Source: Perognathus longimembris pacificus (lineage: Eukaryota > Chordata > Mammalia > Rodentia > Heteromyidae). Taken from it: DNA of 64,000 bases. The translations under genes and the position numbers were made by a program. Positions 37,501 to 49,500 of the stretch are shown here, piece after piece. Positions within the stretch are counted from its first letter, which is position 1. Each line of letters begins with the position of its first letter. Where the stretch lies: assembly GCF_023159225.1 (NCBI RefSeq), contig NC_063171.1, positions 38,843,378 to 38,907,377 of the forward strand. Direction: 5' to 3'. The notes beneath the pieces are model-generated. The model did no database searches. It was not told the DNA's origin and saw only the letters and a program-made list of their open reading frames with translations.

Positions 37501-40500
37501 GGGGTGTTCTATGTGAAGCTCAGGAGGCAGCCATGCCAGAGATCCAGGAGCAGATTCACGACTACAGGTTAGCCAAGCCCTCCTACCGCCAACACCATTC
37601 CTTTATCCTCAAACCTCTTGGCCTTTCTCATTGTCTCTGTGATGTGTGTTGTCTTGCTCTTTGTATTTGTTCTGTCCCATGTGTATATTTGTCTCCTGCT
37701 TTGTGTTTCTGGTGTAGAACAAAGCGCACTCTGGGGCTAGGCAGCCTATATGGTGAGAATGACCTGCTAGACCTGGACGGGGACCCTCTGAGAGAGCGTC
37801 AAATAGCTGAAAAGCAACTGGCTGCCCTTGGAGATATCTTGTGAGTCTACAGTTCCACTCCCATCCCCTGAACATACCAAACAAGTTGACAGATGTGATG
37901 AGTCTGTTTTCTACTCTCTTGCATTTCTTGCCTGATTCTCCTTCCCCTAAAAGATGAGACTAGCCAAACCCTTCCACTTCCATTTCTCAGGCTAATGGCC
38001 CCTGCTATTCAAGAGTATTACAGGAGCCTTTTTCCCTTTTCCCTGCCTCAATGTCAGCACAGCCCTTCTAGTTCATTCCTAGGAATATAAGAAGGATCCT
38101 CTTTAAAGCTCCATAATAATTTCATTGCTGAAACAGCAAGCAAGAGGCTAGAAGGACATCATTATTATCATCATCATCATCATTACTCTGTTCTAGTTGA
38201 ATCCCTCAAGGGAATAAAAGTTCTCACTTCTGCTGGCTTCAAAACTGTGACCAAGAGTATGACCTTTTATCATATTTCTTCCCCGTTCCTCATCAATCCT
38301 TCTCCCTCCTCTAGGAAAGTGATTACTCTCCTGCCAGTCTTCTCCCCAGCCATCAGTCTCTGTCTTACAGTCTGAGTCATTTTGTTCTTTCTTTTCTTCC
38401 AGGTCCAAATACGAGGAAGACAGAAGGTTAGTGAATCTGTGGTGTGGCTCATTTGCAACTTTCAATCTTGGAAAAGTAAGACTAAGCTATTCTGCTTTCC
38501 ATGTCTGCCATCCACAGGGGAGTCCTGGCATTTGTAGGATAATGATTTATGCAAGTTTTATTCCCAGATACATGCTCAGGAACCACTGCCTAGGAGCGTG
38601 AGTCTTTGTCTCTGCGACAGGATGTCCTCCTAGCATTCCCAGACCAGCTTCTTCTTTTCTACCCAAATTAGTCCTGTGTTTTCTTACATGTCTTTTCCTC
38701 TGAAACCACTTCTAAAAGAAGCAGTGATGGTAAAACTGAGCGCCAGAGCCTTGAGCCTATAATCCTAGCTATGCAGGAAGACCAAGGTTCAAAGCCAGCC
38801 TGGGCAAGAAGGTCCATGAAACTCCAATTAACCACCAAAAATCTCCAGTTAACTACCACAAAGCTGGAAGTAACACTGTGGTTCAAGTAGTAGAGTGCTG
38901 ACCTTGTGCAATAATACTCAGCAATAGCACCCAGGCCAAGTTCAAGGCCCAGAACCAGCACCTTAAAAAAAAAAAAAAAAAAGAAGGAGCAGCAGCAGCA
39001 GCAGTAATAATGGCAGCACCCACAGAGGGGAGCTGAGTGCAACACATCTTCTCTCCTAGCACGTATTATCTTTTTTTTTTTTTTTTTTTTTTGTCAGTCC
39101 TGGGCCTTGGACTCAGGGCCTGAGCACTGTCCCTGGCTTCTTCCCGCTCAAGGCTAGCACTCTGCCACTTGAGCCACAGCGTCGCTTCTGGCCGTTTTCT
39201 GTATATGTGGTGCTGCTAGGGCCTCGTGTATCCGAGGCTGGCACTCTTGCCGCTAGGCTATATCCCCAGCCCACGTATTATCATTTTTGTTTTGTAGCCT
39301 ACATTGTTTATCAGCTTATGTTAAAATGAGTTTGAATTCTGAGTACTGTAGACACAGTAGGGGAGAAAAGATGGATTATAGTCTGTTTCAAGAGGACAGT
39401 AAAGCCAGAGCTAAAGCTTTATTGCATTGAATCCACAAAATGGATAATCTGTCTACTGAATTGTGGGCCAAATACATTTTTAAGCACAGAACTCTGGACA
39501 GTTTCATTTGTGGCAACTGGAAGCTGCTTGACAGCACTTTTCCATCGCCTGTTGTCAGGGAGTGGAGGATAGCAAAGGCAGTATGCCTTGATAGAGGTTA
39601 GTTAACCCTTTCTCTTCCCCAACTGAATTTTACCTGTATACCTGTGGATGTTAGCTGCAGACCTCATATAGTTTTCCTGGTGTACCCATGGCTTGACAAG
39701 CCTGAGAATTGTTTGCTCACATTGGTGTTCCCACCTAAGCAACCATCATACCCTCATGGGATAGATTGTGCTTTATTGCTCTTGGGAGATGTGCCAGCCA
39801 GTGTACAGCTTCAGACCAGCTTCTGCATTTCTCATAGCTTCTGCTATCCCATTTGCTTATTCTAGACCCCTTTTCAACTCTTAAATGGCTGAGTGGACTG
39901 TGTTTGGAGCAGGGTTTTGGCCCTCTACCGGCTGATAGGAACATACTTGAGCTTTCTTATTCATAACACTCTTTCTTTCTTGCAGTACTCCCATGGGCTT
40001 TGCTCTAAATACTTACATGAGCCATGCTGGGATCCGCCTTCGCGAGGTACGACCCTCCAATATTGCTGAAAAGACCCAGTCTGCTCCTGACAAGGACAAG
40101 TGGCTGCCTTTCTTCCCTAAGGCTAAGAAGGTAAAAGAGCTACTCTAGATCATAACTTCTTTTTTGGCAGTTCTCTGTGCTGAGATAGGCCAGGAAAGCC
40201 ATTTTTTAGGTTTCTAGCTATATTCCTCTACCTTTGGATATGGAGTCAGTTAGAATCCCCAGATGAGAGCAGGCTTTGCCTTCCTTCAGACCTGACCAGA
40301 GTTGAATGAGCTCCTTGGAGAGCAAATATGAACCAACTTTCCAGTTGTTCGTTTAGGACCGATGTTGAGGACAAGAGTAAAGTGATAACAGCCATGTATA
40401 ATGGGTATTAAGATCTCCAAAGTTCAGTGCCTTCTTTCTCAGCAGAGCAGCAATTCTAAGAAAGAAAAAGATGCCTTGGAGGACAAGAAGCGAAACCCCA

Positions 40501-43500
40501 TTCTCAAGTACATTGGAAAGCCCAAAAGCTCTTCTCAGAGCAGTAAGTATTTGGGGAGCAACAGCCTTGGCTACTCCTTGGGCAGAGACCTCAGCCCTTC
40601 ACATACCACTATGCTGGAGGAGCGGCTTCCTGTGTTAATGGGAGCCACACGCCTACATTTTAGAGTGCAGCTTTCTCTCTGTATTGCTGCTTTCTTTCCT
40701 TGCTGAATCCCTAATGCAGCCTCTTAGAGATAGGGGGTGACTATTTTAGAGACAAAAAGGTTATGCCTATCCCCAAGTCTTAGTCTGAAAACTCAGAGCC
40801 AGTTATAACTACTAAATATCCATGTAACATATAATATACCCCCTTCATTCTCATCCATGAGATTTGTCTGTGTTCCTATGGTCTTGTGTTTGGGGAACAA
40901 AGGTGAGCCCTTAGTGAGGGTGATTGGGGGCAGGTTTGGGACCCAGAGGTTTCCCTGGTGCTGTTAGTAACCTAAAATACAATTGGCTCTATCATTGATC
41001 TCTTAACTAGCTGTGCATCATGCCTCTGGAAACCAGTGTTGGCTCTTCCAGTCAGTATCTTAAGTCCAACCTGTCGTGGTAATTTGTGAAGGGCAGTGGT
41101 ATCCCTTTCTGAAATCGCTGCACTGGGGGAGGGAAGAAGGAAGGGACTCTTCTAGATCCACTTTGATTTTTGCCACTACCTTTTCATTCCAGCTTGATAC
41201 AATTTTTTATTTTAATTCTTGAGACATTGATTTGACTTTTCATGGTTTACTTTTGTTTTTGTTTGTTTTTCTTTTAGCATTTCATATTCCCTTGTCCCCT
41301 GTGGAAGGTAAAAGGACCATTTTCTTTGGATTTATCTTTGCATTAGCATCAAATTTCCATCTCCCAAATCTTGTCCCTTTTTCATCTCATCTTGTCCTAT
41401 CCTGTTCTTTTTCTGCTCTTCATTTCTCTTATATGTTCATCCTTGTTGTTAAAGCTTCTCTGTGATACAAACCCCTGGAGGAACCTGTGCTTGTGCGAGC
41501 TTCATGACCTTCCTGTCTGTGTAGGTTCCAAAGGACAGGGGTCCTCTGTCCCCAGGCAAGACCTCCTGTTAGTACTGGCAGATACTAGCCTTCTAGCAGT
41601 TTCCCCATAGTTTGAAATCTTTTATCTTTAACTCTGTTGCCTTTCCACAGTTGTATCGGTCACTTTTCTGTATTATGACAGAGTACCTAATAGGTTGCAG
41701 ATCTCAGAGTGGGGGGAAGGGGTAAGATAAGAATGCCACCTGTCCCTTGCTCTTTAATTCAGACTTTGCATGATTTTGTTTGGGGTTCTAAAAGTCTTCA
41801 GTACATCAGACAAGTGTGAATAGGTATCTAAAGACCAAACAACCACCAATGCTACAAAACCTCAGCATTGAGAGTTAGGATTATCAACTATCAACACTAT
41901 TTTTCTGACTGCTAGCAACACAATTCACTTTATTTAGTTCCATTACCATCCATAAACTTTAGAAAGGGAAACAGAGGCTAGTAGTGAAACTTTGCTTTTT
42001 AAAAATGTCTTCTGAGCTAAGGATGTGGCTCAAGTGGTAGAAGGCCTGAGTTCAAACTCTGGTGCCACCAAATAAATAAATAATGAAGTATTCCTTCTAC
42101 GTATTTCCCTTGTTACTCTGAGTAACATAGCAGATCTTGGGGCTATACCTATTTCTTGTCATAGCCAGTATTTAACCCTGTCCAGATCTGGGCATTTTCC
42201 AGGTAACTAGTAGGAGAGAAGTCAATGGCTTCCACCTTGTATAACTTCCAGTTGTAGGATGTTTCCAAACTCTCACATCATCCATCACTCAACCAGACAG
42301 GTTCAGGGCTATGGCTGCTGAGATTATTTGATTCTAACTTTCCAAATTGGAGTGGTGGTGACAGCCTAAACCTTAAACCCAATCCCTTATACTTTTGCAG
42401 AAAAATAATTGCTGCAGCCACCTGTCTCAAGAGTGGGATTGGAGACAGGGAGCAACCAGACAGTTTTTGTTCTCTTTGGCTTAGAAATTTTCCTGTGAAA
42501 GTCAGGTTTTGAAATAGGTCTGTAAACCAGTATATTTCAATATGAGAATCTATAAAGTCTGGCTGTGATCAGGCTTGGGCCCCTTAGGATATTTATACTG
42601 CCTTCCCTGTCCCACTGCTCTTAAGCAATTGCTCTTAGTGGCAATTGTAGCTCAAACTTTGCTGTAATCTCACAGGTTTCAAGCTGAGCTTTTCCCTAAA
42701 GACAAACTCTTCCACTTTTCTCTGCCTGCCAACTGTTGTACCCTGGGTCTAAGTCCTCCTCCTAAGTGACAGTCCTGTATGTCTTCACTCCCTCTTGCCC
42801 TCTCTGTCTCCTTGATCCAAGGATGACTCCCTTTGTGAGCTTAGAAAGGAGGCTAGGATTTGAATGCTAGAGTAACATGTTTCTCCACACTTCTTCCTAA
42901 GTGATTAATGTCAGGTTTTTTGGTTTGTTTTGTTTTTGTTGCCAGTCTTGGGGCATGGACTCAGGGCCTGAGCACTGTCCCTAGCTTCTTTTTGTTCAAG
43001 GCTAGCACTCTACCTCTTGAGCCACAGTGCTACTTCTGGCTTTTTTCTATATATGTGGTGCTGAGGAATCGAACCCAGGGCTTCATGTATACCAGGCGAG
43101 CACTTTTACCACTAGGCCATATTCCCAGCCCCTAATGTCAGGTTTTTTAATGATGGAGCACAGAGAAAAGATGGGGGAAGGTAGAACAAGCTAAAGAGTT
43201 AAGAGGAAGAAAGAAAAACAGAAACAATGAGCTCTAAAATAGAATGTTCGAAAAATGCCTGATAGGAGTTGGAAATATGACCTATTTCCATTTTTTTTAA
43301 CTTGTCCTGTTGCTTAGAAAAAGCTTGGTCATAGTTTTCAGGCAGAAGAATGTGAGAGCCAGAAGAAAGCTTCATAGACAATGTCCTTTCATACCCTCTC
43401 ATTTTGTATAGAAGGAAAGAGTAGCTCCAGGAAAGTTGAGTGACCACCCAGCGCCACGCTGCCTAGTCATAGGAGAGCCAAGACTAGAGCCACATCTCCT

Positions 43501-46500
43501 GCCTTTTTTTTTGGGGGGGGGGGGGGGGCAGTCCTGGGCCTTGGACTCAGGGCCTGAGCACTATCCCTGGCTTCTTTATGCTCAAGGCTAGGACTTCGCC
43601 ACATGAGCCACAGCGCCACTTCTGGCCGTTTTCTATATATGTGGTACTGGGGAATCAAACCCAGGGCTTCATGCATACGAGGCAAGCACTCTTGCCACTA
43701 GGCCATATCCCCAGCCCCACATCTCCTGCCTTTTGGTCCCATACTGTCCTCATCCATGCTTGCTCACTGCTCTGTCTTCCGGGCTAGAGGGGAGTGAGGG
43801 CCCTGAGAAGTCATCTCAGAACAGAAAGCATAGTATCCTTCATTTTCTTTTTGCCTGCAGTCAAGCCAGGCAATGTGAGGAACATCATTCAGCACTTTGA
43901 GAACAGCCAACAGTATGATGCCCCAGAACCAGGGACGCAACGACTCTCAACAGGAAGTTTTCCTGAGGATCTGCTGGAGAGTGACAGGTAGCAGTAGCTG
44001 AATGGGGCATGCCAACTGCCCAAGAAATGTGGCATGGGCAGGGTTTAATTCCAGCTGCCTTACCCTCTCCACTGGACTATAAGGTTCTTCTATAGGGTTT
44101 CTTCTCTCTGTTCCCAACTTCCCCACCTTGGATAGCTTCAGAAAACACACCATCCATTGGTAATTAATCAATGAAAGAACAAACAGAGGTCCCACAGAAA
44201 CTGGGCATAAAATTTAATTTAGTAAATACTAAAAGTTACTTTGGATTCACTACCTTACTGCTCGATAGCCTCCATTCCAAGATAGAGCTAGGTTATATTA
44301 TGCAACAGCTAATCAAAAAACAATAAGCAACAAGATAGAGTGCTATAGAGAGAGGTAAAGGGAATTCCTGGGAAATGAAAGGCCCAGACAGGCAAAAGAA
44401 AGTCTTTGCTGCTTATAAAGAAGAGAACAAGAGAGGAGATTCTGCTGCTAGCACTTTAGAGATGAGCAATTCAGTTGTGACATGAGATGTTGTCTTCAGC
44501 AAAGAGATGTCGAGTTGAATGATTTAAAACAGACTTTTTCTTCCTTTTCAAAAAGAAAAAGTGTCTAGGCTTGGTGGTTCATGCCTGTAATCCCAGACTT
44601 CGGAAGCTGAGGCAAGAGGATTGTGAGTTCAATCAGTGTAGCCAGCTAGAACTACATAGTGTGCCACACAAAAAATAAAAAAGAAAAAAAAGAAAACTGA
44701 GACAGCATCTTTGCATCTCTTTCAGGTTCTAACTAGAATCTTTGACTAATATTTATACCTGCTCTAGGACTTACTTGCTTTTGACTGTAGCATGGCAGCA
44801 ATTAAGTCATGTCTAAGTGTCTACAGCCCTCACTTAACAGTGAAAATTGTCTATAGTCAGAAATATGCATACAGATCCAAGTCAGCCTGTATATATATAC
44901 GGAAATAGCCTTGTGTACAACCAAGTCTGAGAGCCACTGAGATGCAGGGCAGGCAGACACAGGCAAGTCAGTGGTAGCAGTGTGGATATTCATGCCATTT
45001 TGCATTTGAAATAACTTATCAACTAAATCCAATTCTTCTGCTTAAAAGCAGTGTTATTCCTTTCTGTTCATATTAAGCCATTATAAACTTAGTGCATGTT
45101 AAAAGATTTTTCCCATAGTGGAAATTGACATAAATTTGGGAGCAGAAAACATTGCAATTTTGAAGACTATTTACAAATTTGCATTCATGGCCACGCTAAG
45201 TAAATTTGCTAAAGACAAAAGCAGAAGGCTTATAAAGATTTCATTATTGTAAATTCATTTTCAATCTTGGAAGAATAGTATTAGCAAGACAGTTCTGATC
45301 CTAGACGCTCAGCAGGTATAAAAATGTCCCAGTTCTAGAAGTCAGTCCCTTAGGAATTTTTGGCCAGTTAGACTCTATGCCTCACTTCTTGAGGCATTGC
45401 TCCTTTCTGGGCACTTGCAGAAAGTGTTGTAGCTCTGCAGCTTCATGCCAAGTGAGGTTTGTGGTGCTAATATGACACATTGATGGCACTGGTATAAATG
45501 GTTTTTTAGCTAATCTGGGTTAGAATTGTTCCAACAAATTTCTGAGAGGCTGAGTTCAGTAGGAGATCAGTTGGTAGTGTGTTTTTAACCTTGCAGACAA
45601 ACTGTCAGGCCCCAGGAGGTGAGTTCCATGTCGAATTCTCTGATGAATGGAGATCAAGGCAAGGCCCCTGGCTCCCTTGCTGTAGCAACCTGCTGTGCTA
45701 TTAAGAGCTCTCCAGATACTTCCAGGCCTTCTCTAGTTCCAGAAGCAGAGCAGGATGTAGATTAGTAATAATATCAGCAAAAGGCGAGTCCAGCAGGGCC
45801 ACAGCAGTCTCGGGCAGCATCCAGGGGCATCTAGGGGTCAGATGCCAGCTGTCTCATTGCTGATGCACTGCAGGACTCCACAGAGAGCAGCACTCAGTTG
45901 TCCACACTTCATCAGGCCCCGGAGATGCACAGTGCACAGTCAGACTCCAATCTACTTATAACCAAGGCTCTTGAAGCACTCACCCAAGCGCCCCTGCTTT
46001 CTGGAAGAGAGGGAGTTTGTATAGAGGCCAGTGTGACTTGTCCTTAAGAAGCTTCTGTGCCCAGATGTTCCAGCCACGTGGGGTTGGTGGAGTACTATTA
46101 GATGGGACAAGTAAAAATTGGCAAGGACATAGGATCCCAATGTCTCCTGTCCCTCTCTGCCAGTTCACGCTCAGAGATTCGCCTGGGCCGCTCTGAGAGC
46201 CTCAAGGGCCGAGAAGAGATGAAGCGGTCCCGGAAGGCCGAGAATGTGCCTCGTTCTCGAAGTGATGTTGATATGGATGCTGCGGCCGAGGCCACTCGCC
46301 TCCACCAGTCAGCCTCATCCTCTGCCTCCAGCCTCTCTACTAGGTGGGCAACCTCCAGTGGCTCCACCCACTGCTGTTGGGTCAAGAGTGGGATTCAGAA
46401 TTGCTGAGAGTTAACATTCCCTCCACAGGTCTCTTGAGAACCCAACCCCTCCTTTCACCCCCAAAATGGGCCGCAGGTGAGTGGTAGACAAAGTAATACT

Positions 46501-49500
46501 TGTGTTTGGTATTTCTGTAGCCCATATGTGCTCAGACACGCTCCTACTTCAAGTGCCTGGCTAAGTGTAAACCTCCTCTTTATAAGTCCAGCACAAGCAA
46601 ATTGGGTAGGAGTGGGAAAGACCAAAGCTGAGTTGACTTCCTCTACTGCAGTGGAGCTAAGCTGCCTGTTTTTCCCAGGAGTATTGAGTCCCCCAGCTTG
46701 GGGTTCTGCACAGATGTTCTCCTTCCCCACCTCCTGGAGGATGATCTGGGCCAGCTGTCTGACCTGGAACCAGAGCCCGATGCCCAAAATTGGCAGCACA
46801 CAGTGGGCAAGGATGTGGTGGCAGGGCTGACCCAGAGGGAGATTGATCGGCAAGAGGTCATCAATGGTGAGAACCTGCCTGCTTCCCCCATCTCCATTTC
46901 TACGTTGTGGGAGCAGGCCCAGAGCACCTAAAGCATAAGAAGAGGTCAATAGAAATGGGTCCTGAGGGCAGAATTAGATCCACCTCAATTCTAGCCTAGG
47001 AGTGAGAGAAACCAACCCCATGTTCTCCCCCAAACTTGGTATGGGGACCAAGTAGTGACTCTAGATACTTCCTGATCTGTTTTCTCCCTGTCTTGTCACA
47101 ACTACTGCTCAGAGCTGTTTGTGACCGAAGCTTCCCACCTGCGCACACTTCGGGTCTTAGACCTCATCTTCTACCAGCGAATGAAGAAAGAAAACCTAAT
47201 GCCACGGGAGGAGCTGGCCCGGCTCTTCCCTAACCTGCCAGAACTCATAGAGATTCACAGTAAGAAGCTTGTGCCCTTGGAACTCCCTCTGCTAGCTCTA
47301 GCTCATGTCCCAGTTTGCCACTCCCCCGCCCCCAGCCTGGCTCCCACTGTGTAATATCCCCCATCAGTCCTCTGTTGAGAAAAACCCTCCAGCTCCCACT
47401 CCCAAACACAAAATTATGATTTGCAGACTTCCTCTCTGGCATTTGTGTCAAAGATCTCTTTGCTCCCAGTCACAGAGTCAGGTAATGTAGCTCAACCCTG
47501 GCATTTCTCTTTCATCGCTTCTCACCCTAGATTCCTGGTGTGAAGCCATGAAGAAGCTCCGGGAGGAGGGCCCCATCATCAAAGACATCAGTGACCTCAT
47601 GCTGGCTCGAGTAGGTTCCAAACTTTTACCAGTGGCAAGGAGGAGATTGGACAAGGCGGGGTTCCATTACTCAAGGCTAGGGAATTTGACAGAGTCCAGG
47701 GTACTCTGGGAGCCAGTTCCTGGCAGGGGTTGTGATACCTGGACTGGTGTTATTCTGCCTCTTCAGTTTGACGGTCCTGCTCGAGAAGAACTCCAGCAAG
47801 TGGCTGCACAGTTCTGTTCCTACCAGTCAATAGCCCTAGAGCTGATCAAGACCAAGCAGCGCAAGGAGAGCCGATTCCAGCTCTTCATGCAGGTATTTAG
47901 TGCTGTACCTCAGTCCCCTCCACCGACTTCACCAAGGATCTCTGACCTCTGTCTTCTCTCTGCTGAAGAGGACACCCAGTGGTGCCCTCTGATCTACAGT
48001 CAGTAGCCAGAAGGCCTAACTTGGGTACCATTACTATTATGCACTTAGACTAATCTCAATTTCCTTGTCTGTAAAATAGGAATGCCTGCCCTTCTGTTTT
48101 GATTACCCCTGCCTTGTGTTGTTGTCTTCTTCCCACTTTCAAACCTTCCGTAAACACCAAAGGAAGAGCTGCCACCATTTCCGAGTTATTCATCTGGGAT
48201 CAGGACCTATTTGGCATTTTCATACCCCTCTTTTCAGTTCCCAGTCAACAGATGACTTCTTCCTTTGTCTGTTCCTCCTGTGGTATAGGAAGCTGAGAGC
48301 CACCCTCAGTGCCGGCGACTACAGCTTAGAGACCTCATCATCTCTGAGATGCAGCGGCTCACCAAGTATCCCCTGCTCCTGGAGAACATCATCAAGCACA
48401 CAGAGGGTAGGACTTGGGGAGAGGAGGGCATGGGGAGGGCCAGTTGTGGGGGACACCCAACCTCCTTTCAGATTCTCACTCTGGCATTCTTAATGCTCTA
48501 TGATGAGAGCAAATCACTGAACCCTTATGTCCTGCTCCTGGTGAGTCTCAAAGAGGAAAATTATTATAAATGTGTTTTGGAAAATACACGGTCTTCAATA
48601 AGCAGGAAAAGTGCCAAAACAGTCCCCAACAACCATTGGCTTATATTGGGACCTTTGTGCAGATCTAGAAAAGATCCAGGTGAACCCATAGGCTGGACCT
48701 CAAGGATACCTTGGTTCCTCTGGATGATTGTAACGTCATACCAGGGGCGGTGCTAGATTTTAGCCTCCATTCATACCTGTTGGACACTTCTCTGTGGTAC
48801 ACTACATATGGTAAGATTAGAGGGATAAAAGACAAGCTAGACAAGGGGGTCAGGCTGTAGGCTGTCACTGTCCCAAGATCATGAGTGTCTTTTACTCCCT
48901 TGGATTTCACACATGGATCAGAATAGAGAGGTATTCTCATTGAGAACCTGTTTCAAACAGACATCATTCTTGCAGTTACCCACAGCAGAACTGTGAACTA
49001 GGAAGGAATTCTCAAAGCTGTGGTCTGTACAATAATGTCAGTATAGAATGCTTACTAAAAATTAACCCTGCCATGTGAGGTCTTATCTATACCCTGCTTG
49101 CTGGTTTGAGACAAGCTAGTCACAATGGACGTGGGAAGACAGATATGATCTGACTCTGTGATGTGCTTCTCAAGCAGAGCCCCTAACCATTGCCGCTGGT
49201 CTGTTTGGTAGGTGGCACATCTGAGCATGAGAAGCTATGCCGGGCCCGGGACCAGTGCCGGGAGATTCTCAAATTTGTGAATGAAGCAGTAAAGCAGACA
49301 GAGAACCGGCACCGATTAGAGAGCTACCAAAAACGTCTGGATGCCACTGCTCTGGAAAGGGCCAGCAATCCTCTGGCAGCAGAATTCAAGGTAGGAGACT
49401 ATAGCACATGCATCCTTTCACATATACTTTTAGGGCACCTGTAGGAGCAGGATTCTAGTCAGGACCTAGAGCGTCTTAGAGACAAGGAATATGGACTGCC

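Larger units (their letters stand above)
41308..43860 (+). other. ARHGEF11: ARHGEF11 intron 21
   Basis: 41308-42005 and 42084-42905 hold no recognised feature; three SINE-type entries fill the rest. Confidence 0.6.

Noticed and set aside
45597..45618. Exon-like 22-base segment in intron 22 (TTGCAG acceptor, GAG|GTGAGT donor).
   Set aside because: Not a multiple of three; inclusion would shift frame within the linker. Probably a decoy, though a poison exon cannot be excluded.
46098..46385. 95-codon - strand frame.
   Set aside because: Shadow of exon 23 on the opposite strand.
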